Positions 25,360 through 34,461 are shown, counted from the first letter of the stretch. The stretch is 64,000 nt of DNA from Alphaproteobacteria bacterium (GCA_017503725.1 JAFVSL010000008.1:1-64000), one strand, 5' to 3'. Made by a program: numbers and translations. The notes: a model not told the origin generated them from the sequence alone.

Positions 25360-25836
25360 CTATATACGCATCATATTGGTGTGGGCCAGTGCGATGGCGA
25401 TGGCGTCGGCCTCGTCCGGGGTTTTTGGGTGTGCAACGGGCAGTAAAATTTTAACCATTTTATCAACGGCTGATTTATCCGCGTGTCCCGCACCGGTCAG
25501 GGCCTTTTTTATAACGTTGGGTTCATATTCAAACACCGGGATATTATTATTTGCCACCGCAACAATTGCCGCGGCACGTGCCTGGCCCAGAATCAGGGTT
25601 GTTTTTGGGTTTTTATTAACGAATATTATTTCAATACTGCATTCGTCTGGTGAAAATGTTTCGCATATCTTGGAAACTTCACGAAATATCGTTACTAAAC
25701 GCTCTGACATAGGCAGGGTGGTTTTTGGCAAAATTACACCACTGGCGATATATTTGCGTGACTGACCCACGGTATCCACAACCGCCCATCCCGTATGTAA
25801 AAGTCCGGGGTCAATCCCCAATACACGTTTTGTCAT
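25360..25836 (-). CDS. ruvC: Holliday junction resolvase RuvC
   Basis: RuvC cuts Holliday junctions symmetrically in concert with RuvAB. The 158-residue protein has the N-terminal GIDPG with the catalytic Asp, an Ile-Glu pair near 68-70, and a C-terminal DEADAIAIA with two acidic ligands. The start follows CAGGAA. It overlaps the DciA gene by 4 bp and is convergent with addB. ruvA is nearby at 30392; ruvB is not in the window. Confidence 0.94.
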   Translation of the reverse strand: MTKRVLGIDPGLLHTGWAVVDTVGQSRKYIASGVILPKTTLPMSERLVTIFREVSKICETFSPDECSIEIIFVNKNPKTTLILGQARAAAIVAVANNNIPVFEYEPNVIKKALTGAGHADKSAVDKMVKILLPVAHPKTPDEADAIAIALAHTNMMRI

Positions 25837-26168
25837 TTCCTGAAACTTATTTTTCCGACCGCGTCATAGCCAAAGTATTTATTGATGCGCCCGGTTATCT
25901 CGTCCGCCATATAAGATAATTGTAATGTATACGCCGGATTTGCGGGCCGAATTGTTACATTGAATTTATCATCACGCATTTTTTTTATTGCGGCCAATGT
26001 CGCCACCGCCGCGATGTCCGGCCCCATAATCTCAGGCCACCGTGCCACCAAATCTGAATCCGATGCGCGTGCGCCAAACATTTTTAAAAATCCACCCATA
26101 ACACCGGCCATACTTTGTGGTCGGGCGGCACGTCGTGAAAATTTATCGTCGTTATTCTGGTTTGACAT
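25833..26168 (-). CDS. dciA: DciA-type replicative helicase loader (DUF721)
   Basis: DciA loads DnaB helicase in bacteria lacking DnaC. The 111-residue protein has the family core: LVARWPEIMGPDIAAVATLAAIKKMRDDKFNVTI, a loop, then YTLQLSYMADEITGRINKYFG. It starts 17 bp inside mltA and its stop overlaps the ruvC start, so it is translationally coupled with both. The DUF721 label is well supported; the loader role is from family knowledge. Confidence 0.8.
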   Translation of the reverse strand: MSNQNNDDKFSRRAARPQSMAGVMGGFLKMFGARASDSDLVARWPEIMGPDIAAVATLAAIKKMRDDKFNVTIRPANPAYTLQLSYMADEITGRINKYFGYDAVGKISFRK

Positions 26169-27240
26169 AACTGTATACTTTCGGCATCAGGATAAACATC
26201 TGTCCCTGGGCGTGTTGACCCTGGGCCAATTTGTATGCCTCGTCGCCAGAGCCAAAGAATATATCCGCACGAATCCAACCGCGGATTGCACTGCCGGTGT
26301 CCTGGGCAATCATAAGGCGACGGAATGGACGTCCGTCAGACAGATTGGTATTGATATAAACCGGTAACCCCAAGGTATATAAATCATCATCCATTGCGAC
26401 ACTGCGAATCTTGGATAATGGTGTACCCAGTTTTCCGATTACATCGGCCGGTTTGGATTCATAGAAATAAACATATCGCGGATTTGTATAAATTACATCA
26501 CGTGCCAATGACGGGTTTTGTTTCAGGTGTGTCCATACCGCATCCGCCGAATATCCACCCGCCGGGCGAATGCCACGACGACGCAATTCTTCGCCAATGG
26601 ATTTGAACGGCATATCATTTACCGCCGCAAAGTTTAATTTCACATTCGTCCCATCTTCCAGGCGCAGTACACCCGACCCTTGAATCTGAATATTTTGAAC
26701 ATCCACAACATTTGCCCAATACAATACGCGGCCGATTTGTTTTTCAACAATGTCTTTCTTGGGCACACCCTTGTATCCACGGCCGTCCGTCGGTATTCCC
26801 ATCAAGGGTTCGTTACACTGGGCCGTTTTTGTACGGCATCCCGGAATTACCGGCGAATAATATCCGGTGTACGTCCCGCGGTCCCCTCCATTGTCATTAA
26901 AGATTTGATATGGTTGAAAATGTGATTCAAACCACGCGCGCACGGTTGCAACGTCCGCCGACGCAGATGGCAACATACGACATTTTTCCGCAAACAATTC
27001 TTTGTCCGGTATTACGCGACCAACGTATTGAATTTTTGCGCGGCACGAATTACGAAACGCCTGCAAGGCATAGCGCACATCATCATCACGCCAACCAGGT
27101 AATTGGGAATAAGAAACACGCTTGAAATTAGATGGTACAACCGCATTATCCGTTGATGATGTTGGGGTCGACAGGTCACAAGACGCCAATGTTAAAACTG
27201 CAAAAACAACACCTAAAAATTTAAAAGACAATTTTCTCAT
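26152..27240 (-). CDS. mltA: Membrane-bound lytic murein transglycosylase A
   Basis: MltA cleaves peptidoglycan glycan strands to 1,6-anhydromuropeptides at the outer membrane. The 362-residue lipoprotein has lipobox TLAS-C20, a TGYYSP segment, GSGVLRLEDGTNVKLNFAAVN in the substrate domain, and the C-terminal 3D domain with AQDTGSAIRG and RADIFFG where the catalytic Asp lies. The length is normal. It is first in the mltA-dciA-ruvC unit. secB lies 106 bp away on the other strand. Confidence 0.93.
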   Translation of the reverse strand: MRKLSFKFLGVVFAVLTLASCDLSTPTSSTDNAVVPSNFKRVSYSQLPGWRDDDVRYALQAFRNSCRAKIQYVGRVIPDKELFAEKCRMLPSASADVATVRAWFESHFQPYQIFNDNGGDRGTYTGYYSPVIPGCRTKTAQCNEPLMGIPTDGRGYKGVPKKDIVEKQIGRVLYWANVVDVQNIQIQGSGVLRLEDGTNVKLNFAAVNDMPFKSIGEELRRRGIRPAGGYSADAVWTHLKQNPSLARDVIYTNPRYVYFYESKPADVIGKLGTPLSKIRSVAMDDDLYTLGLPVYINTNLSDGRPFRRLMIAQDTGSAIRGWIRADIFFGSGDEAYKLAQGQHAQGQMFILMPKVYSYVKPE

Positions 27241-27260
27241 ACTTTGTACCCATCCCCCAC

Positions 27261-27288
27261 TTGTAAAATTATTTTATAATGCTATATT
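27261..27288 (+). promoter_or_regulatory. Promoter of secB
   Basis: TTGTAA (27261-27266) and TATATT (27283-27288) are 16 bp apart, about 60 bp before secB. Confidence 0.5.
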
Positions 27289-27346
27289 ATCATAAAAGAC
27301 AAATATAAGTCCAGTGTCTTAAAACGCCAGAAAAGGAGATAAAATA

Positions 27347-27772
27347 ATGGCAAAATTCAATATTATATCCCAGTTTTTGAAAGACATTTCTTTTGAAAGT
27401 CCAAATGTGCCAGAACTGTTTTTTAAACAAGACAACGGTCAGGCAAAATTAGAAATCAACATTGATATTCAGATAAAGGGTGCCGAAAATAATCTGTTTA
27501 TGGTCGATTTGATTACCAAGGTTCATTCCAAGTTAGAGGCGGGCGAAAAATCTATTTTCTTGATTGAATCGACATATTCTGGTCTGGTCCAAATGGAAGA
27601 AGAAAAAGACGAAGAAGCAAAAAAACGTACATTGTTAATTGATGTGCCAACATTATTGTTCCCGGCGGTTCGTGGTTTGATTACCCGTTTGACAAGTGAA
27701 TCTGGGTTCCCAGCATTTGCAATGCAGCCGGTTGATTTCGCACAACTGTATGAACAGAAACAAGCAAAATAA
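27347..27772 (+). CDS. secB: Protein-export chaperone SecB
   Basis: SecB is a tetrameric cytoplasmic chaperone that keeps precursors unfolded and delivers them to SecA. The 141-residue protein shows the conserved FLKDISFESPN and the C-terminal LLFPAVRGLITRLTSESGFPAFAMQPVDFAQLY. The start follows a strong AAAAGGAG. The monocistronic gene ends at a strong terminator. Confidence 0.97.
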   Translation: MAKFNIISQFLKDISFESPNVPELFFKQDNGQAKLEINIDIQIKGAENNLFMVDLITKVHSKLEAGEKSIFLIESTYSGLVQMEEEKDEEAKKRTLLIDVPTLLFPAVRGLITRLTSESGFPAFAMQPVDFAQLYEQKQAK

Positions 27773-27801
27773 AAAAAGCCCGGCGATGCCGGGTTTTTTT
27801 T
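27771..27801 (+). terminator. Terminator of secB
   Basis: GCCCGGCGATGCCGGG-type hairpin followed by a T run of eight bases. Confidence 0.85.
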
Positions 27802-27863
27802 GAGATATGAGACAAGAGATATGTGATATGAAAATATTTAGCATGGTATTATGGATTCATTAA

Positions 27864-27896
27864 TTGCACTTTGAACTTTGCTATTTGCAAAGTGAA
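27864..27896. repeat. Heptamer-type repeat near the mnmE 3' end
   Basis: GCACTTTGAACTTTG followed by TTTGCAAAGTG is made of CACTTTG/CAAAGTG units. The same heptamers occur inside mnmE and mutL. Confidence 0.5.
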
Positions 27897-27897
27897 T

Positions 27898-29223
27898 TTA
27901 TTTCCCCAGGCATAATTGCCCAAACGTCATATCCAATATTTCGTTTGCGGTAATTGTTCCCAATATCTTGCCAATGGCGTCCGATGCACGACGTGTGTGT
28001 TCGGCAAATATGTCATAGTTGTCACCCGCACCAATTGCGTTTTCCAATTCGTTATATGCCGTTTCCAATAATGTTTTTGTTCGTGCGTTAATCACCAATT
28101 CAGATTCACGTCCATCAAACATTTCGTGAATTTTTTCACGCAAAACATTCATCAACGCATCCATACCATCGCCCGTATGTGCAGATACGCAAATCAAGTT
28201 TTCAGAGTTCCAAGTGCAAAGTTCAATTTTGGATAACAAATCTGATTTGTTGATAACTATTATTTCATTATTTACACTTTGCACTTTGCACTTTGAACTT
28301 TGTTGTTCGGGTGTTTGCACCCGAATAATAATGTCTGCGTTTTCTATCTCTGTTTTTGTGCGTTCAATACCGATATTTTCTATGACATCATCAGTTTCGC
28401 GAATGCCGGCGGTGTCTGATAAATTTACCATATATCCATCAATATCGATTACGGCGGATACAATGTCACGCGTTGTCCCGGCAATATCCGATACAATTGC
28501 ACGATTTGCCCCAACCATATAATTAAAGATTGAAGATTTCCCAACATTGGTTTCACCAACCAGTGCGACATTTATCCCACCACGAATTGCACGTGCCGTA
28601 CGATATCCACGCAGGGCCGCCCCAATTTCATCATATAATTTTTTTGTACGTGTTGTTATTGTATCCCCAATATTTGCCGGCAGATCGTCGGGACTGTAAT
28701 CCAGCATAGCCGCCGCAAAGGCAGATATTTCCACCATTTGATTACGCCAGGTGTTATAAATTTCACTGTCCCGTCCCAACATAGATTGCAGGGCGTGTTT
28801 GCGTTGAATGTCGGTCTGGGCATCCAACAGTGCCGCCAATCCGTCAACGTCCGCCAAATCCATTTTGTTGTTATAGAACGCACGCCGTGAAAATTCACCG
28901 GGGGTTGCCATACGCATCCCCAATGTACCCAGATATTCAAATACCGCGTTGATTACCGCCGGTGCGCCGTGTGTATGTAATTCGATTACATCTTCGCCGG
29001 TAAAACTGTGTGGGGCGGGAAAATAAATTGCCAGACACTGGTCAATCAGTTCACCCGCGTTATCACACAGGTTTGTAAAATATGCGTGACGTGGTTTAAT
29101 GTCCGTTTTATTCACAAATCGTGCAAATATATCACCCAGGTTTTCGCCCGATATGCGTATAACCGCAACACCGGATTTTCCATGCCCGCTTGATAATGCA
29201 AAGATCGTATCGTTGTTATTCAT
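27898..29223 (-). CDS. mnmE: tRNA modification GTPase MnmE
   Basis: MnmE with MnmG makes cmnm5U/mnm5U at tRNA wobble 34. The 441-residue protein has the folate-binding N-domain, G1 GETNVGKS (223-230), G2 AGTTRD, G3 DTAG, G4 NKSD (325-328), and the C-terminal catalytic Cys in LCLGK (438-441). Oddly, residues about 306-319 and 331-342, on both sides of NKSD, are encoded by CAAAGTK-type heptamer repeats. All G motifs stay intact. The start overlaps the subtilase gene by 8 bp. Confidence 0.94.
   Translation of the reverse strand: MNNNDTIFALSSGHGKSGVAVIRISGENLGDIFARFVNKTDIKPRHAYFTNLCDNAGELIDQCLAIYFPAPHSFTGEDVIELHTHGAPAVINAVFEYLGTLGMRMATPGEFSRRAFYNNKMDLADVDGLAALLDAQTDIQRKHALQSMLGRDSEIYNTWRNQMVEISAFAAAMLDYSPDDLPANIGDTITTRTKKLYDEIGAALRGYRTARAIRGGINVALVGETNVGKSSIFNYMVGANRAIVSDIAGTTRDIVSAVIDIDGYMVNLSDTAGIRETDDVIENIGIERTKTEIENADIIIRVQTPEQQSSKCKVQSVNNEIIVINKSDLLSKIELCTWNSENLICVSAHTGDGMDALMNVLREKIHEMFDGRESELVINARTKTLLETAYNELENAIGAGDNYDIFAEHTRRASDAIGKILGTITANEILDMTFGQLCLGK
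28203..28303. repeat. CAAAGTK heptamer repeats inside mnmE
   Basis: On the plus strand 28273-28303 reads as four ACTTTGC-type heptamers, and 28203-28226 holds a second, shorter cluster (GAGTTC, AGTGCAAAGTTCAA). Both are in frame in the mnmE G domain and flank the codons for NKSD. Confidence 0.65.
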
Positions 29224-30388
29224 GTTGTGATACCTGTTGTTTGATTTGATTTATTTCCATTGTGCGGGCAATTTGGGATACCCGTTCGACGATGCCAGTG
29301 GGGTTTATAATTTTGCCACCCATTGGATGTTCAATTGCCGTCTGTTTCATAATATCTGTTAATTCGTCCTGCCAATTTTGACGGGTGCAGAATATGGTGT
29401 TACCCTGCAGTGCACACGCAAATACACCGGCCAGGTATGGGAAAGTGGAACTGGAACCACCTAGTCTGGTGTAATAATAACCACCTTGCCAAAATGGGGT
29501 TGTTTTTCCATTTGTTGGAATTCCAACTTTTGCTGGATCCAGTGATGGATACCTTTTGTCAATTGGTGTGGTTGCCGTTGGTTTATATGCACCACCGATA
29601 ATCATTATTCCATTGCGTTCACATTCTTCAAAAATCTGTCTGCATTCGGGTTCGTATAAATCGTCTTTGGTTCCCCAGCTACATGAAATAAATCGTATCT
29701 TGTTGGTTTCTGGTAATGTTTTATTTATTTCCAGAATTCGTTTTAATGCATTTATTTTGTATTTTCTGGACAATGTACGTTTACCGTCTTTTGTAATTTC
29801 TGATGCAGATGCAGAAAAGTAGTATAGATTTGCATCAGGGGCGGTACCAGTTGTTTTGCCAACTGCACAACCTGCGACCAAACTGCCATGATAATCGGTG
29901 CCATTGGCGGGAATATGAGAGTCTATGTGTTCATAATGTTTTATTCGGTCCGCATATTCGGGGTGGTCACGATAAAGACGTTGGTCGATTATTGCAATGC
30001 CAATACCCGCACCCGTTTTTCCCATGCTATGAACATTGTGCATTTCAACAGGGTATTTCGCAGCTTCTAGGATTTGTTTTGGATCAAACCCATTTGGCAT
30101 TTTGTCTGGCTGGGGCCATATGACATCGTCGGTCCAGTTAAGGATAATTTTATTTTTGATGGCTTCTGATGTGGGCATATAGTTATCGTCTAATTCACCA
30201 ACAAGCATGTCATGATGGTCTGATAAATCCAGTTCAGATAAATCGACATGGTGAACCTTGCGCACGTGTGGACCGTTTTGATTTGGCAAATCAAGCAATT
30301 CATCAATTGTTTTTATTTTTTTGCGTGTGCCAAATTTTTTAATGAATTTATCGCGCGCATCCATGAATATATTTTTTAGGTATGCCAT
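29216..30388 (-). CDS. Cytoplasmic subtilisin-like (S8) serine protease
   Basis: A 390-residue protein without signal peptide. Residues 128-330 carry the S8 core: D135 in GIAIIDQ, H167 in YHGSLVAG, and S313 in GSSSTFPYLAG (canonical GTSMASPHVAG). The usual Asn of the oxyanion hole near residue 265-268 is not obvious (GGAYKP replaces the normal AAGN), so activity may differ. Residues 1-110 are a charged extension of unknown role. It lies between ruvA (3 bp away) and mnmE (8-bp overlap) in one operon. A maturation or quality-control protease, or an inactive homologue, are both possible. Confidence 0.75.
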   Translation of the reverse strand: MAYLKNIFMDARDKFIKKFGTRKKIKTIDELLDLPNQNGPHVRKVHHVDLSELDLSDHHDMLVGELDDNYMPTSEAIKNKIILNWTDDVIWPQPDKMPNGFDPKQILEAAKYPVEMHNVHSMGKTGAGIGIAIIDQRLYRDHPEYADRIKHYEHIDSHIPANGTDYHGSLVAGCAVGKTTGTAPDANLYYFSASASEITKDGKRTLSRKYKINALKRILEINKTLPETNKIRFISCSWGTKDDLYEPECRQIFEECERNGIMIIGGAYKPTATTPIDKRYPSLDPAKVGIPTNGKTTPFWQGGYYYTRLGGSSSTFPYLAGVFACALQGNTIFCTRQNWQDELTDIMKQTAIEHPMGGKIINPTGIVERVSQIARTMEINQIKQQVSQHE

Positions 30389-30391
30389 CTA

Positions 30392-30982
30392 TCATTTCCC
30401 CTTGCTAATCTCTTTTAACGCCATTGGGACCAGGGTTGATACATCAGCGGTCGGGTTTTGATTAACCAGCTTTTGTGCCATTTCCAAGATATCCAAACGA
30501 CGATATCCCAATGATTCCAATGCCATCAATAAATCCGGCAATGCAGACCCTGCACCCGCCGTACCTGAATCTGGTACAAACAGTGTTGCCGACACCCCAC
30601 CAACCTTGTTTTTCAGTTCAACAATTATTTTTTCGGCGACCTTTTTCCCAACGCCGGGGGCGGTTGCAATTGTTTTTGCATCCCCCGTTGCAATTGCGGA
30701 CATTAACATATCAGCACTGATTGTCCCCAGGATTGCCATTGCAACCTTTGGCCCCACCCCCGACACACCCGTCAGCATATTAAACAGATTTTGTGCGGCC
30801 AATGTTGTAAATCCGAACAGGCGTATAGAGTCTTCGCGTACAACGGTTTCAATCCACAATTCAACCGTACTTTTATGGGTCAGGTATTCCGCCGTATACA
30901 CCTTGTACCCGACACCGTGGGTTAATAAAATTACATATCCGTCACCGATATAGTCAACTATGCCTTGCAATTTGCCAATCAT
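30392..30982 (-). CDS. ruvA: Holliday junction DNA helicase subunit RuvA
   Basis: RuvA binds Holliday junctions and recruits RuvB for branch migration. The 196-residue protein has the N-terminal OB fold (MIGKLQGIVDYIGDGYV), two helix-hairpin-helix motifs (GVGPKVAMAILG and GVGKKVAEKIIVELK), and the C-terminal domain III. The length is normal. It heads the ruvA-subtilase-mnmE operon. ruvB is not next to it. Confidence 0.95.
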   Translation of the reverse strand: MIGKLQGIVDYIGDGYVILLTHGVGYKVYTAEYLTHKSTVELWIETVVREDSIRLFGFTTLAAQNLFNMLTGVSGVGPKVAMAILGTISADMLMSAIATGDAKTIATAPGVGKKVAEKIIVELKNKVGGVSATLFVPDSGTAGAGSALPDLLMALESLGYRRLDILEMAQKLVNQNPTADVSTLVPMALKEISKGK

Positions 30983-31033
30983 ATGTTATCCTTTTGGGGT
31001 AATTTTAATCTAATTAAATCAAAAGGTCAAACT

Positions 31034-31750
31034 ATGAGTGGACACAGTAAATGGCATAATATTCAGCACAAGAAAGGCGCCGCCGACGCCGCACGCAGTG
31101 GTCTGTTTACAAAATTGGCACGTGAAATCACGATGGCCGCAAAGTTGGGGGATAAAAATCCAGATAATAACCCACGTTTGCGTCTGGCTATTTTAACGGC
31201 ACGCAAAAATTCTATGCCGAATGATAATATCAAACGCGCCATTGAAAAGGCATCTGGTGCAAATACCGAAAGTTACGAATCCGTTCGTTACGAGGGCTAT
31301 GGTCCCGGTGCGGTGCCCGTTATTGTAGAGGCCCTGACCGACAATCCACGTCGTACCGTTCCAGAAATCCGCAATATCTTTGCCAAAAATGGTGGCAATA
31401 TGGGTGAAGAAGGATCGGTTGTATTTATGTTTACACGCGCAGGCCAGATTATGTACCCGGCATCAATCGGCAAAACCGAAGATGAAATGATGGAAATCAT
31501 TATGGATGCAAATGCCGACAATCTGGAAACATCCGAAGAGGGCTTTATCATCACAACCAAACCCGAAGATTTTATCAATGCCCAGAAATTCTTGGCCGAT
31601 AAACTTGGCGAACCGGAACAGGCCGAATTAACCTGGATTCCAAATATGCCAATGGACCTGGATGACGAAGCGTATGCAAAAATTGAAAAATTGGTTGATG
31701 CGCTGGATGCCAATGACGATGTGCAGAAAGTCTTCACCGCCGCAGAATAA
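31034..31750 (+). CDS. yebC: YebC/PmpR-family regulatory protein
   Basis: YebC-family proteins act as DNA-binding regulators or, as shown for some members, translation factors that help at polyproline stretches. The 238-residue protein begins with the signature SGHSKWHNIQHKKGAADAARSGLFTKL and has the three-domain pattern with PNDNIKRAIEKA and YEGYGPGGV-like residues. A longer frame from 30965 is excluded because ATG at 31034 matches the conserved start and has an AAAGG upstream. In alphaproteobacteria yebC often sits near ruv genes, as here. Confidence 0.93.
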   Translation: MSGHSKWHNIQHKKGAADAARSGLFTKLAREITMAAKLGDKNPDNNPRLRLAILTARKNSMPNDNIKRAIEKASGANTESYESVRYEGYGPGAVPVIVEALTDNPRRTVPEIRNIFAKNGGNMGEEGSVVFMFTRAGQIMYPASIGKTEDEMMEIIMDANADNLETSEEGFIITTKPEDFINAQKFLADKLGEPEQAELTWIPNMPMDLDDEAYAKIEKLVDALDANDDVQKVFTAAE

Positions 31751-31763
31751 ACAAAAAATAAAT

Positions 31764-31872
31764 TATCTAAAAACAAAACCGATGGCTCATGTAGCGTTTG
31801 TACACTACGCCATCGGTTTTGTTCTTATCTAAATCATTTTTTGTTTATTCTGCTTCAAGTGCAAGGAGTTGG
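31764..31872. repeat. Palindromic repeat element, single copy
   Basis: TATCTAAAAACAAAACCGATGG and its inverse CCATCGGTTTTGTTCTTATCTA enclose a shared GTAGCGTTTGTACACTACG core, followed by a tail ending AGTGCAAGGAGTTGG. This matches each unit of the tandem array at 38719-39000. The hairpin could also terminate yebC transcription. Confidence 0.75.
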
Positions 31873-31878
31873 GGGGGG

Positions 31879-31908
31879 ATAAAAATCCCCCAAACGGGGG
31901 ATTTTTAT
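31879..31908. terminator. Bidirectional hairpin terminator
   Basis: ATAAAAATCCCCC/GGGGGATTTTTAT with a four-base loop. The stop codon of the minus-strand efflux adaptor gene lies in its arm. Confidence 0.7.
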
Positions 31909-33137
31909 CGGCGGGGACCGCCCATTGGGTTGCCAATTCGCATCTGATTGCCAGATGACATTGTGGTTGCACCAACGCGTCCGGTCACAATTTGGTCGCC
32001 CACCTGGATTTCATCTGATATGATTTCTGTTTCGGTTGCGGTGCTTAGCCCCTTTTCGTATGGGACCAGAATGATATTTTCATCGCGCATTAACATTAAA
32101 TGTGTTTGTGGTGTGGCGCCGTTTATGTCGGCGTCATCCAATATCCCCCTGAACGAGCGTACAAGAAAGCCGGAATTTGCAGCCTTCCATACGTTTTCTT
32201 TTTCGGAAATTATAATTGTCACAAATGCGGTCATCCCCGGTTTCAGGCGCAAATCTGTGTTATCAACATCAATTACAACGGTATAAACAACAACGTTTGA
32301 TGTTACCGTCGGTGACAGACGGATTTGACGTACAACCCCCTCGAACGTTTCGGTTGGGTATGCGTCTACGGTAAATGTAACCGGTTGACCGTCAGCTATG
32401 ACGCCAATGTCGGCCTCTGATACGGATGTTTCGATTTGCATTTTTGTTAAATCTTCGGCGATTTCAAACAGGTCCGGTGTTTGGAACGATGCCGCAACCG
32501 TTTGGCCAACATCAACCTTGCGCGAGATAACCGTGCCATTAACGGGTGACGTAATTGTTGCGTACCCCAGATTTGTCACCGCACGGTCATATGTGGATTG
32601 TGCGCGTTTGACGGATGATTCGGCCTGGTTATAAGATGTTTCGGATTGTTCCATTTCGGCGCGGGAAATAAAGCCTTCGCTGTATAAATATTTGTTGCGT
32701 TCGTATTCGCTTTTTGCATAGTCGCGTTGTGAAATCGCACTGTCCAGAGATGCCTTGGATTCATCAACCGTTGCCTGTAATACAGATGGTTCGATTGTTA
32801 AAAGTACATCGCCTTTTTGTACGGTCGAATTAAAATCTACATACAGGTGGTCAATTGTACCAGACACCTGGGAACCAACGTTGACGGTGTTTACAGGTTG
32901 GATTTCACCGGTGGCGGTCACCACCTGGCGCAGGTCGCCACGCGTAATACGTACCGTTGAATATTCAGCGCGTTTATTTTCGTCGCCACCAAAGATGAAA
33001 AATCCACCCAGGGTCGCAACAATCAATATCATTATCCACCAGCGTTTACGCCATAACCACGACAGAATACGTTTGTACCAGGGGCGTTTCTTTTCAGGTG
33101 TTTGGACCAGTTTTTTCTTATTCGTTTTCTTTGTCAT
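31905..33137 (-). CDS. MacA-like periplasmic adaptor of a tripartite efflux system
   Basis: Membrane-fusion protein that links an inner-membrane pump to TolC. The 410-residue protein has one N-terminal membrane helix, VTATGEIQPVNTVNVGSQVSGTI (first barrel-hybrid half), a coiled-coil hairpin (about 120-190), SPVNGTVISRKVDVGQTV (second half), and a beta-barrel domain. A MacA-type adaptor is most similar, with a C-terminal extension MRIGNPMGGPRR. It starts 20 bp inside tolC (ribosome site AAGGAAG), and no MacB or other pump gene is adjacent. Confidence 0.8.
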   Translation of the reverse strand: MTKKTNKKKLVQTPEKKRPWYKRILSWLWRKRWWIMILIVATLGGFFIFGGDENKRAEYSTVRITRGDLRQVVTATGEIQPVNTVNVGSQVSGTIDHLYVDFNSTVQKGDVLLTIEPSVLQATVDESKASLDSAISQRDYAKSEYERNKYLYSEGFISRAEMEQSETSYNQAESSVKRAQSTYDRAVTNLGYATITSPVNGTVISRKVDVGQTVAASFQTPDLFEIAEDLTKMQIETSVSEADIGVIADGQPVTFTVDAYPTETFEGVVRQIRLSPTVTSNVVVYTVVIDVDNTDLRLKPGMTAFVTIIISEKENVWKAANSGFLVRSFRGILDDADINGATPQTHLMLMRDENIILVPYEKGLSTATETEIISDEIQVGDQIVTGRVGATTMSSGNQMRIGNPMGGPRR

Positions 33138-34461
33138 CGATTTCTTCCTTTTCAATTTCTGCCATAATTTCGCCAACCGATAATGCGACCGCGGCACGTT
33201 TAGTGAATAAATCATAGCGTGCGGCATTGTGTTGTTGCTGGGCGTTCAGTAATTCAGATTGTACCGTTTGCCAATCCAACATTGTGGCACGTCCAACACG
33301 ATACATTCCCGATGTAACACGCTCGGATTCCGTTGCAGATGCAAGCAGTGTTTCGGTTTGGGTTAAAACCTTTTGCGCGGTTTTATAATTTTGATATGCC
33401 GTAAATACATCCAGTGACGCATTGTCGTTAATTTGGCGTTCGTTTTCGATTGCGCGTTCATAATTTGCCTGGGCGGATTTAACGCCGTACAGGTTTGCAA
33501 AACCCGCAAATATTGGCATTGATGCACGGATGCCAATGCTGCCACTTATTTCATCCATACCGGCACCATATGTTTCCGATGGGCGGTTATTCCAAGACAG
33601 TGAACCAGACGCCGAAATCGACGGCAGGTTTTTTAAAAACGCACTGTTGCGGCGGTGCCAGGCGGCGTCTTTGTTGGCCGATGCGCGTAACAGGTCAGGG
33701 CGTTTTTGTTGTGCCATTTCAAACAATTCGTCCAACGATTTTGTGTCGCCCGGTGTCCCAATTTCGGTTGGCAAATCTGCGATATTTAATTCGTCATCGG
33801 CCGAGAATGAAAGTTGTGCCAATAATTTCCCCTTGGCAATTGCACGATTGTTTTTCGCACGTTCCAGGTCCAGTTCGCGACTGGCCAATGTGGTGTCGGC
33901 TTTTAATACGTCGGCCTTGGCGACAGAGCCGGCCTGAAATTTCTTGGACGCCATATCGCGTGCGGTTTTGGCAACGGATAATAATTTTTCCGCAGACTTT
34001 ACGTCGGCATCCGCATTTAATAATGAATAGTATGAACCAATCAGGCCATAAATATAGTTCTGGACCGTTTCATCATAATCAAAGCCGGCCGCCTGCCAGG
34101 CATAGATTAACTGTTTCTGGTCAGATAATCGTTTGCCAAAATCGAATATTAAATACGATGCAGAAAGTGATGCACCATACGACCAATCGCCCCATTCATT
34201 ATTACGATATGGCAGGGATGCGTTGGCACCGGCACTGATGTTGGGCAGATAATTTGCATAGCCCGCATTCTTGGAAAAGCGTGATGATTCATACGCCAGG
34301 TATGATGCCGCCGTTTGTGGGTTGCGACACAGGCCCAGTTCGATAACCGCCGGTAAATTTAATGTTTCAGATGGCGCGTGTGTTCGTGTGGCGCAATTAT
34401 CCGTCCCCGCCAAGGCATAAAATGGCGTTAATAAAAATGCTAAAAAGGACAGTTTTCTCAT
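33118..34461 (-). CDS. tolC: TolC-family outer-membrane efflux protein
   Basis: TolC forms the outer-membrane channel for tripartite efflux and type I secretion. The 447-residue protein has a signal peptide (about 1-18) and two repeated barrel-helix halves: TLNLPAVIELGLCRNPQTAASYLAYESSR and SLDELFEMAQQKRPDLLRASANKDAAW. It contains the RVTSGMYRVGRATMLDW region typical near the end of the second half. The length fits. It precedes the MacA-like adaptor gene with a 20-bp overlap. Confidence 0.88.
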   Translation of the reverse strand: MRKLSFLAFLLTPFYALAGTDNCATRTHAPSETLNLPAVIELGLCRNPQTAASYLAYESSRFSKNAGYANYLPNISAGANASLPYRNNEWGDWSYGASLSASYLIFDFGKRLSDQKQLIYAWQAAGFDYDETVQNYIYGLIGSYYSLLNADADVKSAEKLLSVAKTARDMASKKFQAGSVAKADVLKADTTLASRELDLERAKNNRAIAKGKLLAQLSFSADDELNIADLPTEIGTPGDTKSLDELFEMAQQKRPDLLRASANKDAAWHRRNSAFLKNLPSISASGSLSWNNRPSETYGAGMDEISGSIGIRASMPIFAGFANLYGVKSAQANYERAIENERQINDNASLDVFTAYQNYKTAQKVLTQTETLLASATESERVTSGMYRVGRATMLDWQTVQSELLNAQQQHNAARYDLFTKRAAVALSVGEIMAEIEKEEIDDKENE

